Shown: in pieces, positions 7,802 to 13,777 of the stretch | Layout: each line of letters begins with the position of its first letter | How positions within the stretch are numbered: position 1 is the stretch's first letter | Position numbers and translations under genes: made by a program | Notes under the pieces: generated by a model | Database searches by the model: none | Told to the model about the DNA's origin: nothing | What the model saw: only the letters and a program-made list of their open reading frames with translations | Source: Candidatus Aegiribacteria sp. | GTDB taxonomy: Bacteria > Fermentibacterota > Fermentibacteria > Fermentibacterales > Fermentibacteraceae | Length of the DNA stretch: 13,777 nt | Reading direction: 5' to 3' | Assembly (NCBI GenBank): GCA_021107345.1 | Contig: JAIOSX010000174.1 | Span: forward strand, 1-13,777

Positions 7802-7828
7802 AAAAGATATCACCGGATAACCGATATC
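7802..7828 (-). terminator. Possible terminator overlapping the FG-GAP gene stop codon
   Basis: On the - strand, GATATC (7828-7823) and GATATC (7811-7806) form a 6-bp stem around an 11-nt loop, followed by TTTT (7805-7802). The stem spans the stop codon at 7812-7810. The stem is AT-rich and the T-run short, so this is a weak candidate for ending FG-GAP transcription before the convergent gene. Confidence 0.3.
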
Positions 7829-9183
7829 CTGCGGCTTAATACAGTATCTCCCCTTCTGAGATGTACCAGGTATATACCTGTGGCTAACTCTGAAACGGGA
7901 ATTCTGTGAACACCACTGCATGCATCCTCCATGATACTCAGAGCCAGCCTGCCTGATACATCGAAGATGCACGCAGAAACATTGCAGTTATCATTTACTG
8001 AAAACTCCATGGTGAAGGATCCGTTTGAAGGATTTGGAACTGTTATCAATGAAGTGAGGTATCCCCCCGCTGTTTCACTTTCCTCGACTGATGTGAAACC
8101 AGTATTCTCCCACCATGTTACTGCGTTAAGATTGTATGCGCAGGATACTATATCTATCCTGTCATCTCCGTTGATATCACCTGCGGCTACAGGGATAGCT
8201 CCATCATATTCAGTATCTATGTGGTTCATCGTGAATGACATGCTTCCATTATTCTCAAGCCATGATACGTCATTATCGTTGTACGCCGCGCAGGCGATAT
8301 CCAGATCGCCATCGCCATCCAGATCCGCGGGACTGACAAATGTGGGCCAATCGTAATTATCCGCTATTATGTGCTTTGTGAAATCCTGCAATCCACCATT
8401 CTCGTACCAGGCTATCATGTCCGCAGTTCTTGCCGTTGCGACAATATCTTCATCACCGTCATTATCGAGATCCCGGATAATAACAATGTGCGCACCATCG
8501 AAGCTTCCATCCACAATGTGTCCTGTGAAGCTGCCACTTCCATCATTTTCGAACCATCTGATCTCATCCGCAAGCCTGTAGACAACAGCAACATCCAGGT
8601 CGCCATCACTATCGATGTCACCGGGATACGCGGTCCAGGGTCCATCGACATCATCCGAGATTACCCATTCGGTAAAGTTCTCTGACCCATCGTTCTCAAA
8701 CCAGCATACAAGGTCGTCATCAAACGAGACGGCGATCAGATCAATATCGTTATCACCATTCATATCACCAGCGTATACCGAGTGGACACCCGCGAAACTG
8801 TCGGATATCAGATGTTCAGTGAAAACTTCCTCTCCACTGTTCTCCCACCATTCGATGGTATCGGATCCGTTGGATGATGCTACAATATCTATATCACCAT
8901 CACCATCGATATCTTCCGACTCCACGAATATGGCACCTGTGAACCCGTCATCGATGGTATGCATGCTGAACGAGCCGCCTCCGTTCTCCCACCATGAGAT
9001 CCCGGAATTCCAGGCAGCTCCGAGGATGTCCAGATCGTCATCTTCGTCGATGTCTACAAGTTTCACCGAAATAGCTCCCGAAAATGAATCCGTGATCATA
9101 TGCTTCAGCCAGCCTGCGGATAATTCGGAGAATATGGGCCACATGAACAGTATAGCAAACAATGTAACAGCCAGGTATTTCAT
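7810..9183 (-). CDS. Secreted seven-bladed FG-GAP/VCBS propeller with T9SS sorting tail
   Basis: A 457-residue exported protein. The ATG at 9183 follows AAAGGAG with 6-nt spacing. Residues 1-23 are a signal peptide (MKYLAVTLFAILFMWPIF...). Seven FG-GAP blades fill about 27-362, each with a calcium loop DxDxDGDxD. These begin at residues 44, 91, 140, 189, 238, 287 and 336, so the period is 49 residues after the first blade. Each blade ends in a 'WWENxG/WFENDGS' turn. Residues about 380-457 are a type-A T9SS C-terminal domain ('VPNPSNGSFT', 'FDVSGRLAL', 'ELATGIYLVHL', basic end). The protein should cross the outer membrane by the type IX system, bind calcium, and stay at or leave the cell surface. 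Its ligand is unknown. The last blade is less regular (DINGDDRID). The long + strand open frames opposite it come from the repeated GAT/GAC codons and are not genes. Confidence 0.93.
   Translation of the reverse strand: MKYLAVTLFAILFMWPIFSELSAGWLKHMITDSFSGAISVKLVDIDEDDDLDILGAAWNSGISWWENGGGSFSMHTIDDGFTGAIFVESEDIDGDGDIDIVASSNGSDTIEWWENSGEEVFTEHLISDSFAGVHSVYAGDMNGDNDIDLIAVSFDDDLVCWFENDGSENFTEWVISDDVDGPWTAYPGDIDSDGDLDVAVVYRLADEIRWFENDGSGSFTGHIVDGSFDGAHIVIIRDLDNDGDEDIVATARTADMIAWYENGGLQDFTKHIIADNYDWPTFVSPADLDGDGDLDIACAAYNDNDVSWLENNGSMSFTMNHIDTEYDGAIPVAAGDINGDDRIDIVSCAYNLNAVTWWENTGFTSVEESETAGGYLTSLITVPNPSNGSFTMEFSVNDNCNVSACIFDVSGRLALSIMEDACSGVHRIPVSELATGIYLVHLRRGDTVLSRRISVIR
8098..9105 (-). repeat. 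Seven tandem 147-bp coding repeats (FG-GAP blades)
   Basis: The DNA for residues 27-362 is a tandem array of seven units. From the second calcium loop on, the spacing is exactly 49 codons (147 bp). Conservation is at the protein level: Asp positions of the loop and the aromatic-Glu-Asn turn. At the DNA level the units have diverged, so the array is old rather than freshly duplicated. Confidence 0.85.
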
Positions 9184-9210
9184 GATATCTCCTTTCGTAA
9201 CAACACATTC

Positions 9211-9287
9211 AGTTATTAGTATATGTTATCTGTGTATTGCAAATTACTTTTGTTATTTGTATATAGCAAATAATATTTATTCGTCAA
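9211..9287 (-). promoter_or_regulatory. FG-GAP gene promoter with two or three operator-like repeats
   Basis: On the - strand, -35 TTGACG (9287-9282) and -10 TATATA (9265-9260) are separated by 16 nt, a good sigma70-type promoter. It predicts a start near 9253 and a leader of about 70 nt. A palindrome, TTATTTG-n7-CAAATAA (9253-9273), is centred on the -10 box. A second copy of the same 22-nt unit (18 of 22 bases identical) lies at 9224-9245, just downstream of the predicted start, 27 bp from the first. A third partial copy (GTTATTaGTATAT) starts at 9212. This arrangement is typical of a repressor site. The adjacent TrmB-type regulator is the obvious candidate, but binding is inference. Confidence 0.65.
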
Positions 9288-9361
9288 GTACCGGAAACCG
9301 ATTAAGACATTTCCTGAAATCAAATTCGGTGATTATTCCGGATTATGGAATTAAGGGTAAA

Positions 9362-10204
9362 TCAGTTATCCTGTTTTCTGAGGACATTCATCAGAGCATC
9401 CTTGCCGGAGTCACTGTAACCCCATCGGGTCCAGAGTCGGAGAAGCTCCGCTCTGATATCATCCAGTGAGTACTTCTCTTCCCCCATCATCATACTGATT
9501 CTGTAGAACAGGGTCTTGATCATGTAGCCCCGATACATGCAGGGGGCAATGAAATTTCTGCTCCATACACCATTGATAAGCGATCGCATGTCTCCTGACA
9601 TGAACGACACCAGATACTCCATCTTGTCAGTAATAAGAACCAGCAGATCGCCCTCCCATCCCTCGGTAACGCTGCTTATGAATTCACATCCATGTATACT
9701 CATAGGTTCACGGCCGTGAAGCAGAACGCTCACACCCCGTTCGGCAGCCGCCCGGAAATATCCGGACAGATGATCTATTGGTTGGTTATCCGCATCAACG
9801 ATAATTGTTTCTCGGGCATTCTCTATCATTTCCTGAGCCCTTGCCAGAACCTGATGAACAGTCGAAAGCTTGTATACACCTTCCTCTGACCGGGGTTTTT
9901 GAGTCCTTTCCAGGCCCTTCTCTATTTCATCGGCGAGCATCTCCAGTCTGCGGCTTCTCTGAATGACCTGTTCCCTTACCGGTACAGCGGTAAACGTTCT
10001 GCTCCTACTTCCCTCGTCAGCAAGTATCGCTCCTTTGATTACAAGAGAATCAAGCGCTTTGTAGGTATTGGGAGCAGGTTTGCCAAGTACCTGCGAGATC
10101 CTGTAGCCGGTGCTGTCAGGTTCGGCAAGTACAGTCAGGTACGCCTCAGCTTCAAGCCCGGAGAGACCCAGCTTCATCAATAGGTATTCCAGAGAATTGC
10201 TCAA
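9362..10204 (-). CDS. TrmB-type winged-helix transcriptional regulator
   Basis: A 280-residue regulator. It starts at TTG 10204, preceded by GGAG with 10-nt spacing; the next in-frame ATG is codon 10, inside the conserved 'LLMKLGLSGLEAEAYLTVL' start of the family. Residues about 5-75 are the TrmB winged helix-turn-helix, with the recognition helix near 43-58 ('PAPNTYKALDSLVIKGAI'). A coiled-coil linker follows (about 78-104). The rest resembles the phospholipase-D-like effector domain of TrmB proteins ('RETIIVDADNQPIDHL', 'YFRAAAERGVSVLLHG'). TrmB proteins usually respond to sugars in archaea; the bacterial ones are little known. It lies 178 nt upstream of the FG-GAP gene on the same strand and probably controls that promoter, its own, or both. 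No other target is visible. Confidence 0.88.
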   Translation of the reverse strand: MSNSLEYLLMKLGLSGLEAEAYLTVLAEPDSTGYRISQVLGKPAPNTYKALDSLVIKGAILADEGSRSRTFTAVPVREQVIQRSRRLEMLADEIEKGLERTQKPRSEEGVYKLSTVHQVLARAQEMIENARETIIVDADNQPIDHLSGYFRAAAERGVSVLLHGREPMSIHGCEFISSVTEGWEGDLLVLITDKMEYLVSFMSGDMRSLINGVWSRNFIAPCMYRGYMIKTLFYRISMMMGEEKYSLDDIRAELLRLWTRWGYSDSGKDALMNVLRKQDN

Positions 10205-10252
10205 ATTTGCCCACTCCAGACATTTATGATGATGATTGAAAACAATTAACAG

Positions 10253-10298
10253 GTTACTATTTCAATGAGGTAATAACAATCGTCTGAGAAATAGTCAA
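10253..10298 (-). promoter_or_regulatory. TrmB-type gene promoter with overlapping palindrome
   Basis: On the - strand, TTGACT (10298-10293) and TATTAC (10275-10270) are 17 nt apart, a good sigma70-type promoter about 60 nt before the TTG start. An imperfect inverted repeat, GTTATT...AGTAAC (10277-10253), covers the -10 box and predicted start. Its GTTATT half-site is the same as in the repeats before the FG-GAP gene, which is compatible with autoregulation but short enough to be chance. Confidence 0.5.
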
Positions 10299-10383
10299 GA
10301 AGGGACTTGTGATTCCCACCTTGCCTGTATTGCTTAGCAAAGGATGTTCGAATCCGTGGAGAGACATCGAATGAAAGCTTGAC

Positions 10384-12021
10384 TTAATCGCGCCGGGCTA
10401 CAGTTGATGAATCGATTGTAATCCATACGCCGCCGTAACCAAAGGCGTGGATCATCCCGTCTGATGCTAGTATGATCGAATCACATTCCTCAATCTTGCC
10501 GCCGTCTTTAACGCTTGCAGCATGAATTGATACGTCTCCTGCAGCTGAGATTTTCTGAATCTCGAACCTGTCATGCTTCTTCTCCATAAGAACAAAAGCT
10601 TCCCCCTCGCTATTGGCAACTGGTCTACCCCAGGTACTTCTGCCGGGAAGTTTAACGGAAAACCTCATGTTTCCATCTGTATCGAAGGCGGCCAATCTAT
10701 TGTAATCAAGCAGATAAAGCGAGCCATCCGGTCCGGACGCCATTTCAACGTAGGCATCTTTAAGTTTCTCAGGGCGGTCTACGATACCATCAAGATATGG
10801 AATATAACCCTTCTGTGAAGCTTTGGAATAGAATCCGAAAAGACGGGCAAAAAAGCCGGGTTTCTTCTCCTCTGCTTTCTCCTCTGCTTTTTCCACGGGC
10901 TTCCATAGCATCAGGGGATTACCTTCCCGGTCAAAGCGCAGGAATTCCAGGTAATAGCCATCGTCCGTATTACGTGATTTAAGAAGCATGATGCTTCCAT
11001 CGGGAAAAGATGTCATCCCCTGAACCTCATCCATATTGAGAGGCTCCACTAATTTACCGCTTACTTCCTCATTCTTTTCAGCGCCCTTTATGACGCCGGT
11101 GACTGAACCATCCTTAAGAGATATGGAATAGAGGTCCATCCTGTTCTCATGCATTATCAGGACGTTACCGTCACAATCAGCAACCGGTCCGGGAACACAA
11201 TCTTCAAGGTCGCATTCCAGCTTCAGATCATCCCGCCTCCAGACCTCTGTTCTGTCAGGCCTGAGGCAGGTTAATATCGGCATTTCTCCGTTATCGTTAC
11301 AAACGATCAGGCATACACCCCCATCCCCGGCGGGGACACCTTCAAAGACTTCCCCCTCCCAGCCGAAAGGCCTGCTGCTGTAATTGAACAGAAAGTACCA
11401 GCGAATCGATTTCCGAACGGGGTGAAGGATCTTCCACAGATCATCGGGAAGGTGAACTTCAGTATCACAGAATCTGCACGTCTCAGTTCTGTTCCTCCCT
11501 TTTACGATGAGGCTTCCTCCGCAGTTTGGACATTGCAGAGCTACTGGATTACTTGAATTCTCTACCTGAAGTTCCTCGCCCTCTCCCCTTCCGGGAATCA
11601 GAGAAGTCTCTTCACCGATAAGCACAACGATCCCGGAAAACTCACCATCGTAGATATACGGGAGTTTACGGATGAACGTCCTCTCTCCTGTATCTGGATG
11701 AGACAAGTATCCGTCCTCAAGATGTTTCAGTATCTCCTCAACAGGGATATCATCCTTAGTTCCAGAATATCTGGGGTTCAGCCTTCCATACTCAATCCTG
11801 TAATTGAAACTTCCGAACACTGTGGAGCTGGAACCCTCGCCCTCCTCACTATGAGGTGCTTCCTCAATAGCATCATCCAGAACGGTCTTCCAGTGATCAA
11901 CCGTGAGGTCGTGATCCGTGCCGCATGCAGGGCACCTGAGACTTTCGACCAAGGCATTCATGGGTATATAGCTGTCGCAATCGGGGCAGGTGAAACCCGC
12001 CTTGATACATATCCCTATCAT
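10384..12021 (-). CDS. Double zinc-ribbon protein with C-terminal propeller-like domain
   Basis: A 545-residue protein that I do not recognise as a named family. The ATG at 12021 is preceded by AAGGGA. There is no signal peptide or clear membrane helix. Two zinc ribbons are visible: C12-x2-C15 with C30-x2-C33 ('CPDCDS', 'CPACGT'), and C164-x2-C167 with C182-x2-C185 ('CPNCGGSLIV', 'CRFCDTEV'). Between them lies an acidic linker (about 52-66) and a beta-rich stretch. After 'LPDDLWKILHPVRKSIRWYF' (191-210) the C-terminal ~330 residues repeat 'DGSxxLL / FDTDGN' strands of NHL/propeller type. Within these is an insert with KAEEKAEEKK and the amphipathic 'GFFARLFGFYSK', which could touch membranes. 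It seems to be a cytosolic scaffold or sensor; the function is unknown. It lies 121 nt after phoU on the same strand and 179 nt before the TrmB-type gene. Confidence 0.85.
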   Translation of the reverse strand: MIGICIKAGFTCPDCDSYIPMNALVESLRCPACGTDHDLTVDHWKTVLDDAIEEAPHSEEGEGSSSTVFGSFNYRIEYGRLNPRYSGTKDDIPVEEILKHLEDGYLSHPDTGERTFIRKLPYIYDGEFSGIVVLIGEETSLIPGRGEGEELQVENSSNPVALQCPNCGGSLIVKGRNRTETCRFCDTEVHLPDDLWKILHPVRKSIRWYFLFNYSSRPFGWEGEVFEGVPAGDGGVCLIVCNDNGEMPILTCLRPDRTEVWRRDDLKLECDLEDCVPGPVADCDGNVLIMHENRMDLYSISLKDGSVTGVIKGAEKNEEVSGKLVEPLNMDEVQGMTSFPDGSIMLLKSRNTDDGYYLEFLRFDREGNPLMLWKPVEKAEEKAEEKKPGFFARLFGFYSKASQKGYIPYLDGIVDRPEKLKDAYVEMASGPDGSLYLLDYNRLAAFDTDGNMRFSVKLPGRSTWGRPVANSEGEAFVLMEKKHDRFEIQKISAAGDVSIHAASVKDGGKIEECDSIILASDGMIHAFGYGGVWITIDSSTVARRD

Positions 12022-12142
12022 AGATGTCCCTTCATGTTGACAGTATATGGATTATCATATTCAAAAAACAGTTCAGGTATTAAACCATGCACCTATCAGT
12101 TCCTGTAAATAAGAATTCAATAGGTTCAAGATAGGCGGACTT

Positions 12143-12796
12143 TCAGCTCATGTCCACCACTTCACCGGTACAGAGGTAGACGACGCGTTCACATATATTG
12201 ACAACCCTGTCCCCGACTCGCTCAAGGTTATGGGCTGCAAAGGTCAGCAGCATGGCATCTGCCATTCTTTCCGGGTTCTGCATTACATGTGTAATCAGTT
12301 CCCTGTAAACCTGTTCGTATAGCAGGTCAATTTCAATATCCATTGCGGGCAGCTTCTCAGCAATTGAGATATCACGGTCAAGGAATGCTTTAATGGACAG
12401 ATTGAGCATTTCACATGCCTTTTCCTGCATCCGGGGGATATTTATGAGGGGTTTCACATGCGTTCCGGGAGGAATCTTGCTGTTTATCACCGCTATGCCC
12501 TTTGCATAGTCGGCAATTCTTTCAAGCTCCATTGCTATTTGCATGGTTGCGAAGAGAAAGCGCAGGTCACCCGCTACCGGCTGCTGAGTCGCAATAATAT
12601 TCAGACACTGTTCCTCGATATCATGGCACTGAAGATTGATATTCTCATCGTTCAGAATAAGCCCCTCACCCTCGCTGAACTGTCTATCCTTGAGAATCCT
12701 GACTGATCTATCAAGGGCATTCTCCGCCATCCTTGAGAGTATGAGCAGTTCTTCTCTGAGACTGTTCATTTCCGCTTCATAAGTTTCTCTGACCAT
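12143..12796 (-). CDS. phoU: Phosphate transport regulator PhoU
   Basis: PhoU, 217 residues, the usual length. It links the Pst transporter to the PhoR/PhoB system and limits phosphate uptake. It is all-helical with two three-helix bundles, and both metal-binding ExxxD motifs are present: E92-D96 in 'ELERIADYAKGIA' and E192-D196 in 'NLERVGDRVVNICE'. The 'IATQQPVAGDLRFLFATMQIA' segment (68-88 or so) is the strongly conserved PhoU core. The ATG at 12796 follows a GAGGAGAG site in the 15-nt gap after pstB, so it is in the pst operon. No good terminator is seen after it. Confidence 0.96.
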   Translation of the reverse strand: MVRETYEAEMNSLREELLILSRMAENALDRSVRILKDRQFSEGEGLILNDENINLQCHDIEEQCLNIIATQQPVAGDLRFLFATMQIAMELERIADYAKGIAVINSKIPPGTHVKPLINIPRMQEKACEMLNLSIKAFLDRDISIAEKLPAMDIEIDLLYEQVYRELITHVMQNPERMADAMLLTFAAHNLERVGDRVVNICERVVYLCTGEVVDMS

Positions 12797-12811
12797 TATT
12801 CTTTCTCTCCT

Positions 12812-13594
12812 CTATCCGAATCTGCCGGAGATATAATCTTCCGTTCTGCTGTCAACCGGATTTGTGAACATTTCTTTTGTTGGGCCGAATTCAATCAGAT
12901 TTCCGGATCTTTCCAGATCAGTGAGCAGAAAAGCCGTGAAATCCGACACCCTTGCGGCCTGCTGCATGTTATGAGTTACAACCACGATGGTATACTTGCT
13001 TTTAAGCTTCTCCATGAGTTCTTCTATTTTCAGAGTGGCCACCGGATCAAGTGCGGATGCAGGTTCATCCATCAGAATAACCTCAGGTTCCACGGCAAGT
13101 GCCCTTGCTATACAGAGTCTCTGCTGCTGTCCACCGGAAAGGGAGAATGCCGACCTGCCAAGATCATCCTTCACTTCATCCCAGAGAGCCGCGTCCCTGA
13201 TACTTTTCTCGGCAATCGCCGCCAGCTTCGACTTATCCCTGATCCCATGAATACGAGGACCATACGCGACGTTATCAAATATAGATTTGGGGAACGGATT
13301 TGGCCGCTGAAAGACCATTCCCACCTTCCTGCGGAGATCAACAACATCCTGGGAATAGATATCTTCCCCATCTATCAGAATACTTCCCTCTGTTCTCATA
13401 TTGCCAATAAGATCGTTCATTCTGTTGAAGCTTCTGATCAGAGAACTCTTGCCGCACCCGGAGGGACCTATTATCGCCGTTATCCTGTTTACGGGTATAT
13501 CCATGCTTATGCTGTTCAGGGCTTTAAAATCTCCGTAAAACAATGAGTAGTTGATAGTCTTCATTACCTTCTTACCTGTCATGTTGAAAGCCAT
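12812..13594 (-). CDS. pstB: Phosphate ABC transporter ATP-binding protein PstB
   Basis: PstB energises phosphate import through PstA/PstC. It has 260 residues, normal for the family. Visible motifs: Walker A GPSGCGKS (43-50), Q-loop Q96 in '[12 protein letters not shown]', signature LSGGQQQR (152-159), Walker B '[12 protein letters not shown]' (172-183, catalytic E177) and switch H208 in '[10 protein letters not shown]'. 'RPNPFP' is the PstB-specific stretch. The start is uncertain: ATG 13594 overlaps the pstA end by 16 nt, and ATG 13582 would give a 4-nt ATGA overlap. Both lack a clear ribosome site, which fits translational coupling. Operon order is pstA-pstB-phoU. Confidence 0.97.
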   Translation of the reverse strand: MAFNMTGKKVMKTINYSLFYGDFKALNSISMDIPVNRITAIIGPSGCGKSSLIRSFNRMNDLIGNMRTEGSILIDGEDIYSQDVVDLRRKVGMVFQRPNPFPKSIFDNVAYGPRIHGIRDKSKLAAIAEKSIRDAALWDEVKDDLGRSAFSLSGGQQQRLCIARALAVEPEVILMDEPASALDPVATLKIEELMEKLKSKYTIVVVTHNMQQAARVSDFTAFLLTDLERSGNLIEFGPTKEMFTNPVDSRTEDYISGRFG

Positions 13595-13777
13595 CTTGAT
13601 ACGGTGTTGATTACCAGATTAAGTAGAATTATCAGTACGACCAGAACAGCACCTGTCGCAAGAGCCTTATCAAATGCCCTGGTTTCCATGGCAAGATAGT
13701 AAACATGAAGAGCCATGGTCCTGCCACTGGACATGAGAGAAGTAGGGGTTCTGTAACTTCCACCCAGAGTAACATAG
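13579..13777 (-). CDS. pstA: Phosphate ABC transporter permease PstA, 3' end only
   Basis: The last 65 residues of a protein that runs off the right edge. It ends in the typical PstA C terminus: '[20 protein letters not shown]', then one hydrophobic helix (about 20 residues, [14 protein letters not shown]) and a short basic-polar tail 'TVSRWLST'. 'LHVYYLA' matches the PstA 'LPVxIYxLA' region. The stop TGA (13581-13579) overlaps the fifth codon of pstB. The 5' part, and any pstC and pstS, lie outside the window. Confidence 0.85.
   Translation of the reverse strand, partial: YVTLGGSYRTPTSLMSSGRTMALHVYYLAMETRAFDKALATGAVLVVLIILLNLVINTVSRWLST

Noticed and set aside
8615..9469. A 284-codon open frame on the + strand opposite the FG-GAP gene.
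   Set aside because: It mirrors the repeated Asp/Gly codons of the propeller (Ser/Pro/Ile-rich translation) and crosses its promoter; no ribosome site or family resemblance.
10342..10355. GGAT-GTTCGA-ATCC looks like a tRNA T-loop.
   Set aside because: No matching five-base T stem, anticodon arm or acceptor stem could be built around it on the + strand; probably chance.
12063..12094. A possible terminator after phoU: AGGT/ACCT stem then TTTTTT on the - strand.
   Set aside because: The stem is only 4 bp with a 12-nt loop and the T-run is 6 nt away from it; too weak to annotate.
12971..13546. A 191-codon open frame on the + strand opposite pstB.
   Set aside because: Antisense to a fully conserved ABC ATPase and without family features.

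Overview
The window looks like chromosomal DNA from a Gram-negative bacterium of moderate G+C. A secreted FG-GAP protein ends in a type IX secretion (PNPSNG...GIYLV) tail, and there is a six-bladed-propeller lipoprotein with a lipobox. Together these point to the Fibrobacterota-Chlorobiota-Bacteroidota superphylum or a nearby candidate phylum (for example Fermentibacterota or WOR-3). This placement is inference from protein style; there is no rRNA or marker phylogeny here. The organism should use selenocysteine, because selD is itself interrupted by an in-frame UGA at the catalytic position.

Layout. 45-1169 (+) is a propeller lipoprotein. It converges on 1196-4408 (-), a 1070-residue GGDEF / AAA-ATPase / TPR signalling protein. 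Just upstream of that gene is a 28-bp near-perfect inverted repeat (4431-4493), then 4503-5177 (-), a small membrane-anchored protein of unknown function. A divergent gap leads to a + strand set: arfB (5281-5712), a selenoprotein selD with a Cys-rich N-terminal extension (5787-7007), and a zinc-ribbon HEAGH membrane protein (7004-7741) that overlaps selD by ATGA. These converge on a - strand series: the seven-bladed FG-GAP/T9SS protein (7810-9183), a TrmB-type regulator (9362-10204), a double zinc-ribbon propeller protein (10384-12021), phoU (12143-12796), pstB (12812-13594) and the 3' end of pstA (13579-13777, running off the window).

How the genes work together. pstA-pstB-phoU is an ordinary phosphate-uptake operon read right to left. 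SelD makes selenophosphate; its own Sec codon makes SelD synthesis depend on selenium and on the Sec decoding machinery, which is not in this window. The overlapping membrane protein is probably co-translated with it. The TrmB-type gene lies directly upstream of the FG-GAP gene, in the same orientation. The FG-GAP promoter (TTGACG-16-TATATA) has a palindrome over its -10 box and a second related copy just downstream, so local regulation by the TrmB-type protein is plausible. The TrmB-type gene has its own promoter with a palindrome in the same place.

The strongest points for follow-up are the Sec-containing SelD with a fused Cys-rich domain, the SelD-coupled HEAGH membrane protein, the GGDEF-AAA-TPR fusion with its hairpin leader, and the operator array in front of the FG-GAP gene. 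No CRISPR array, tRNA, rRNA, insertion sequence or phage gene was seen. No gene-free stretch exceeds about 180 bases.
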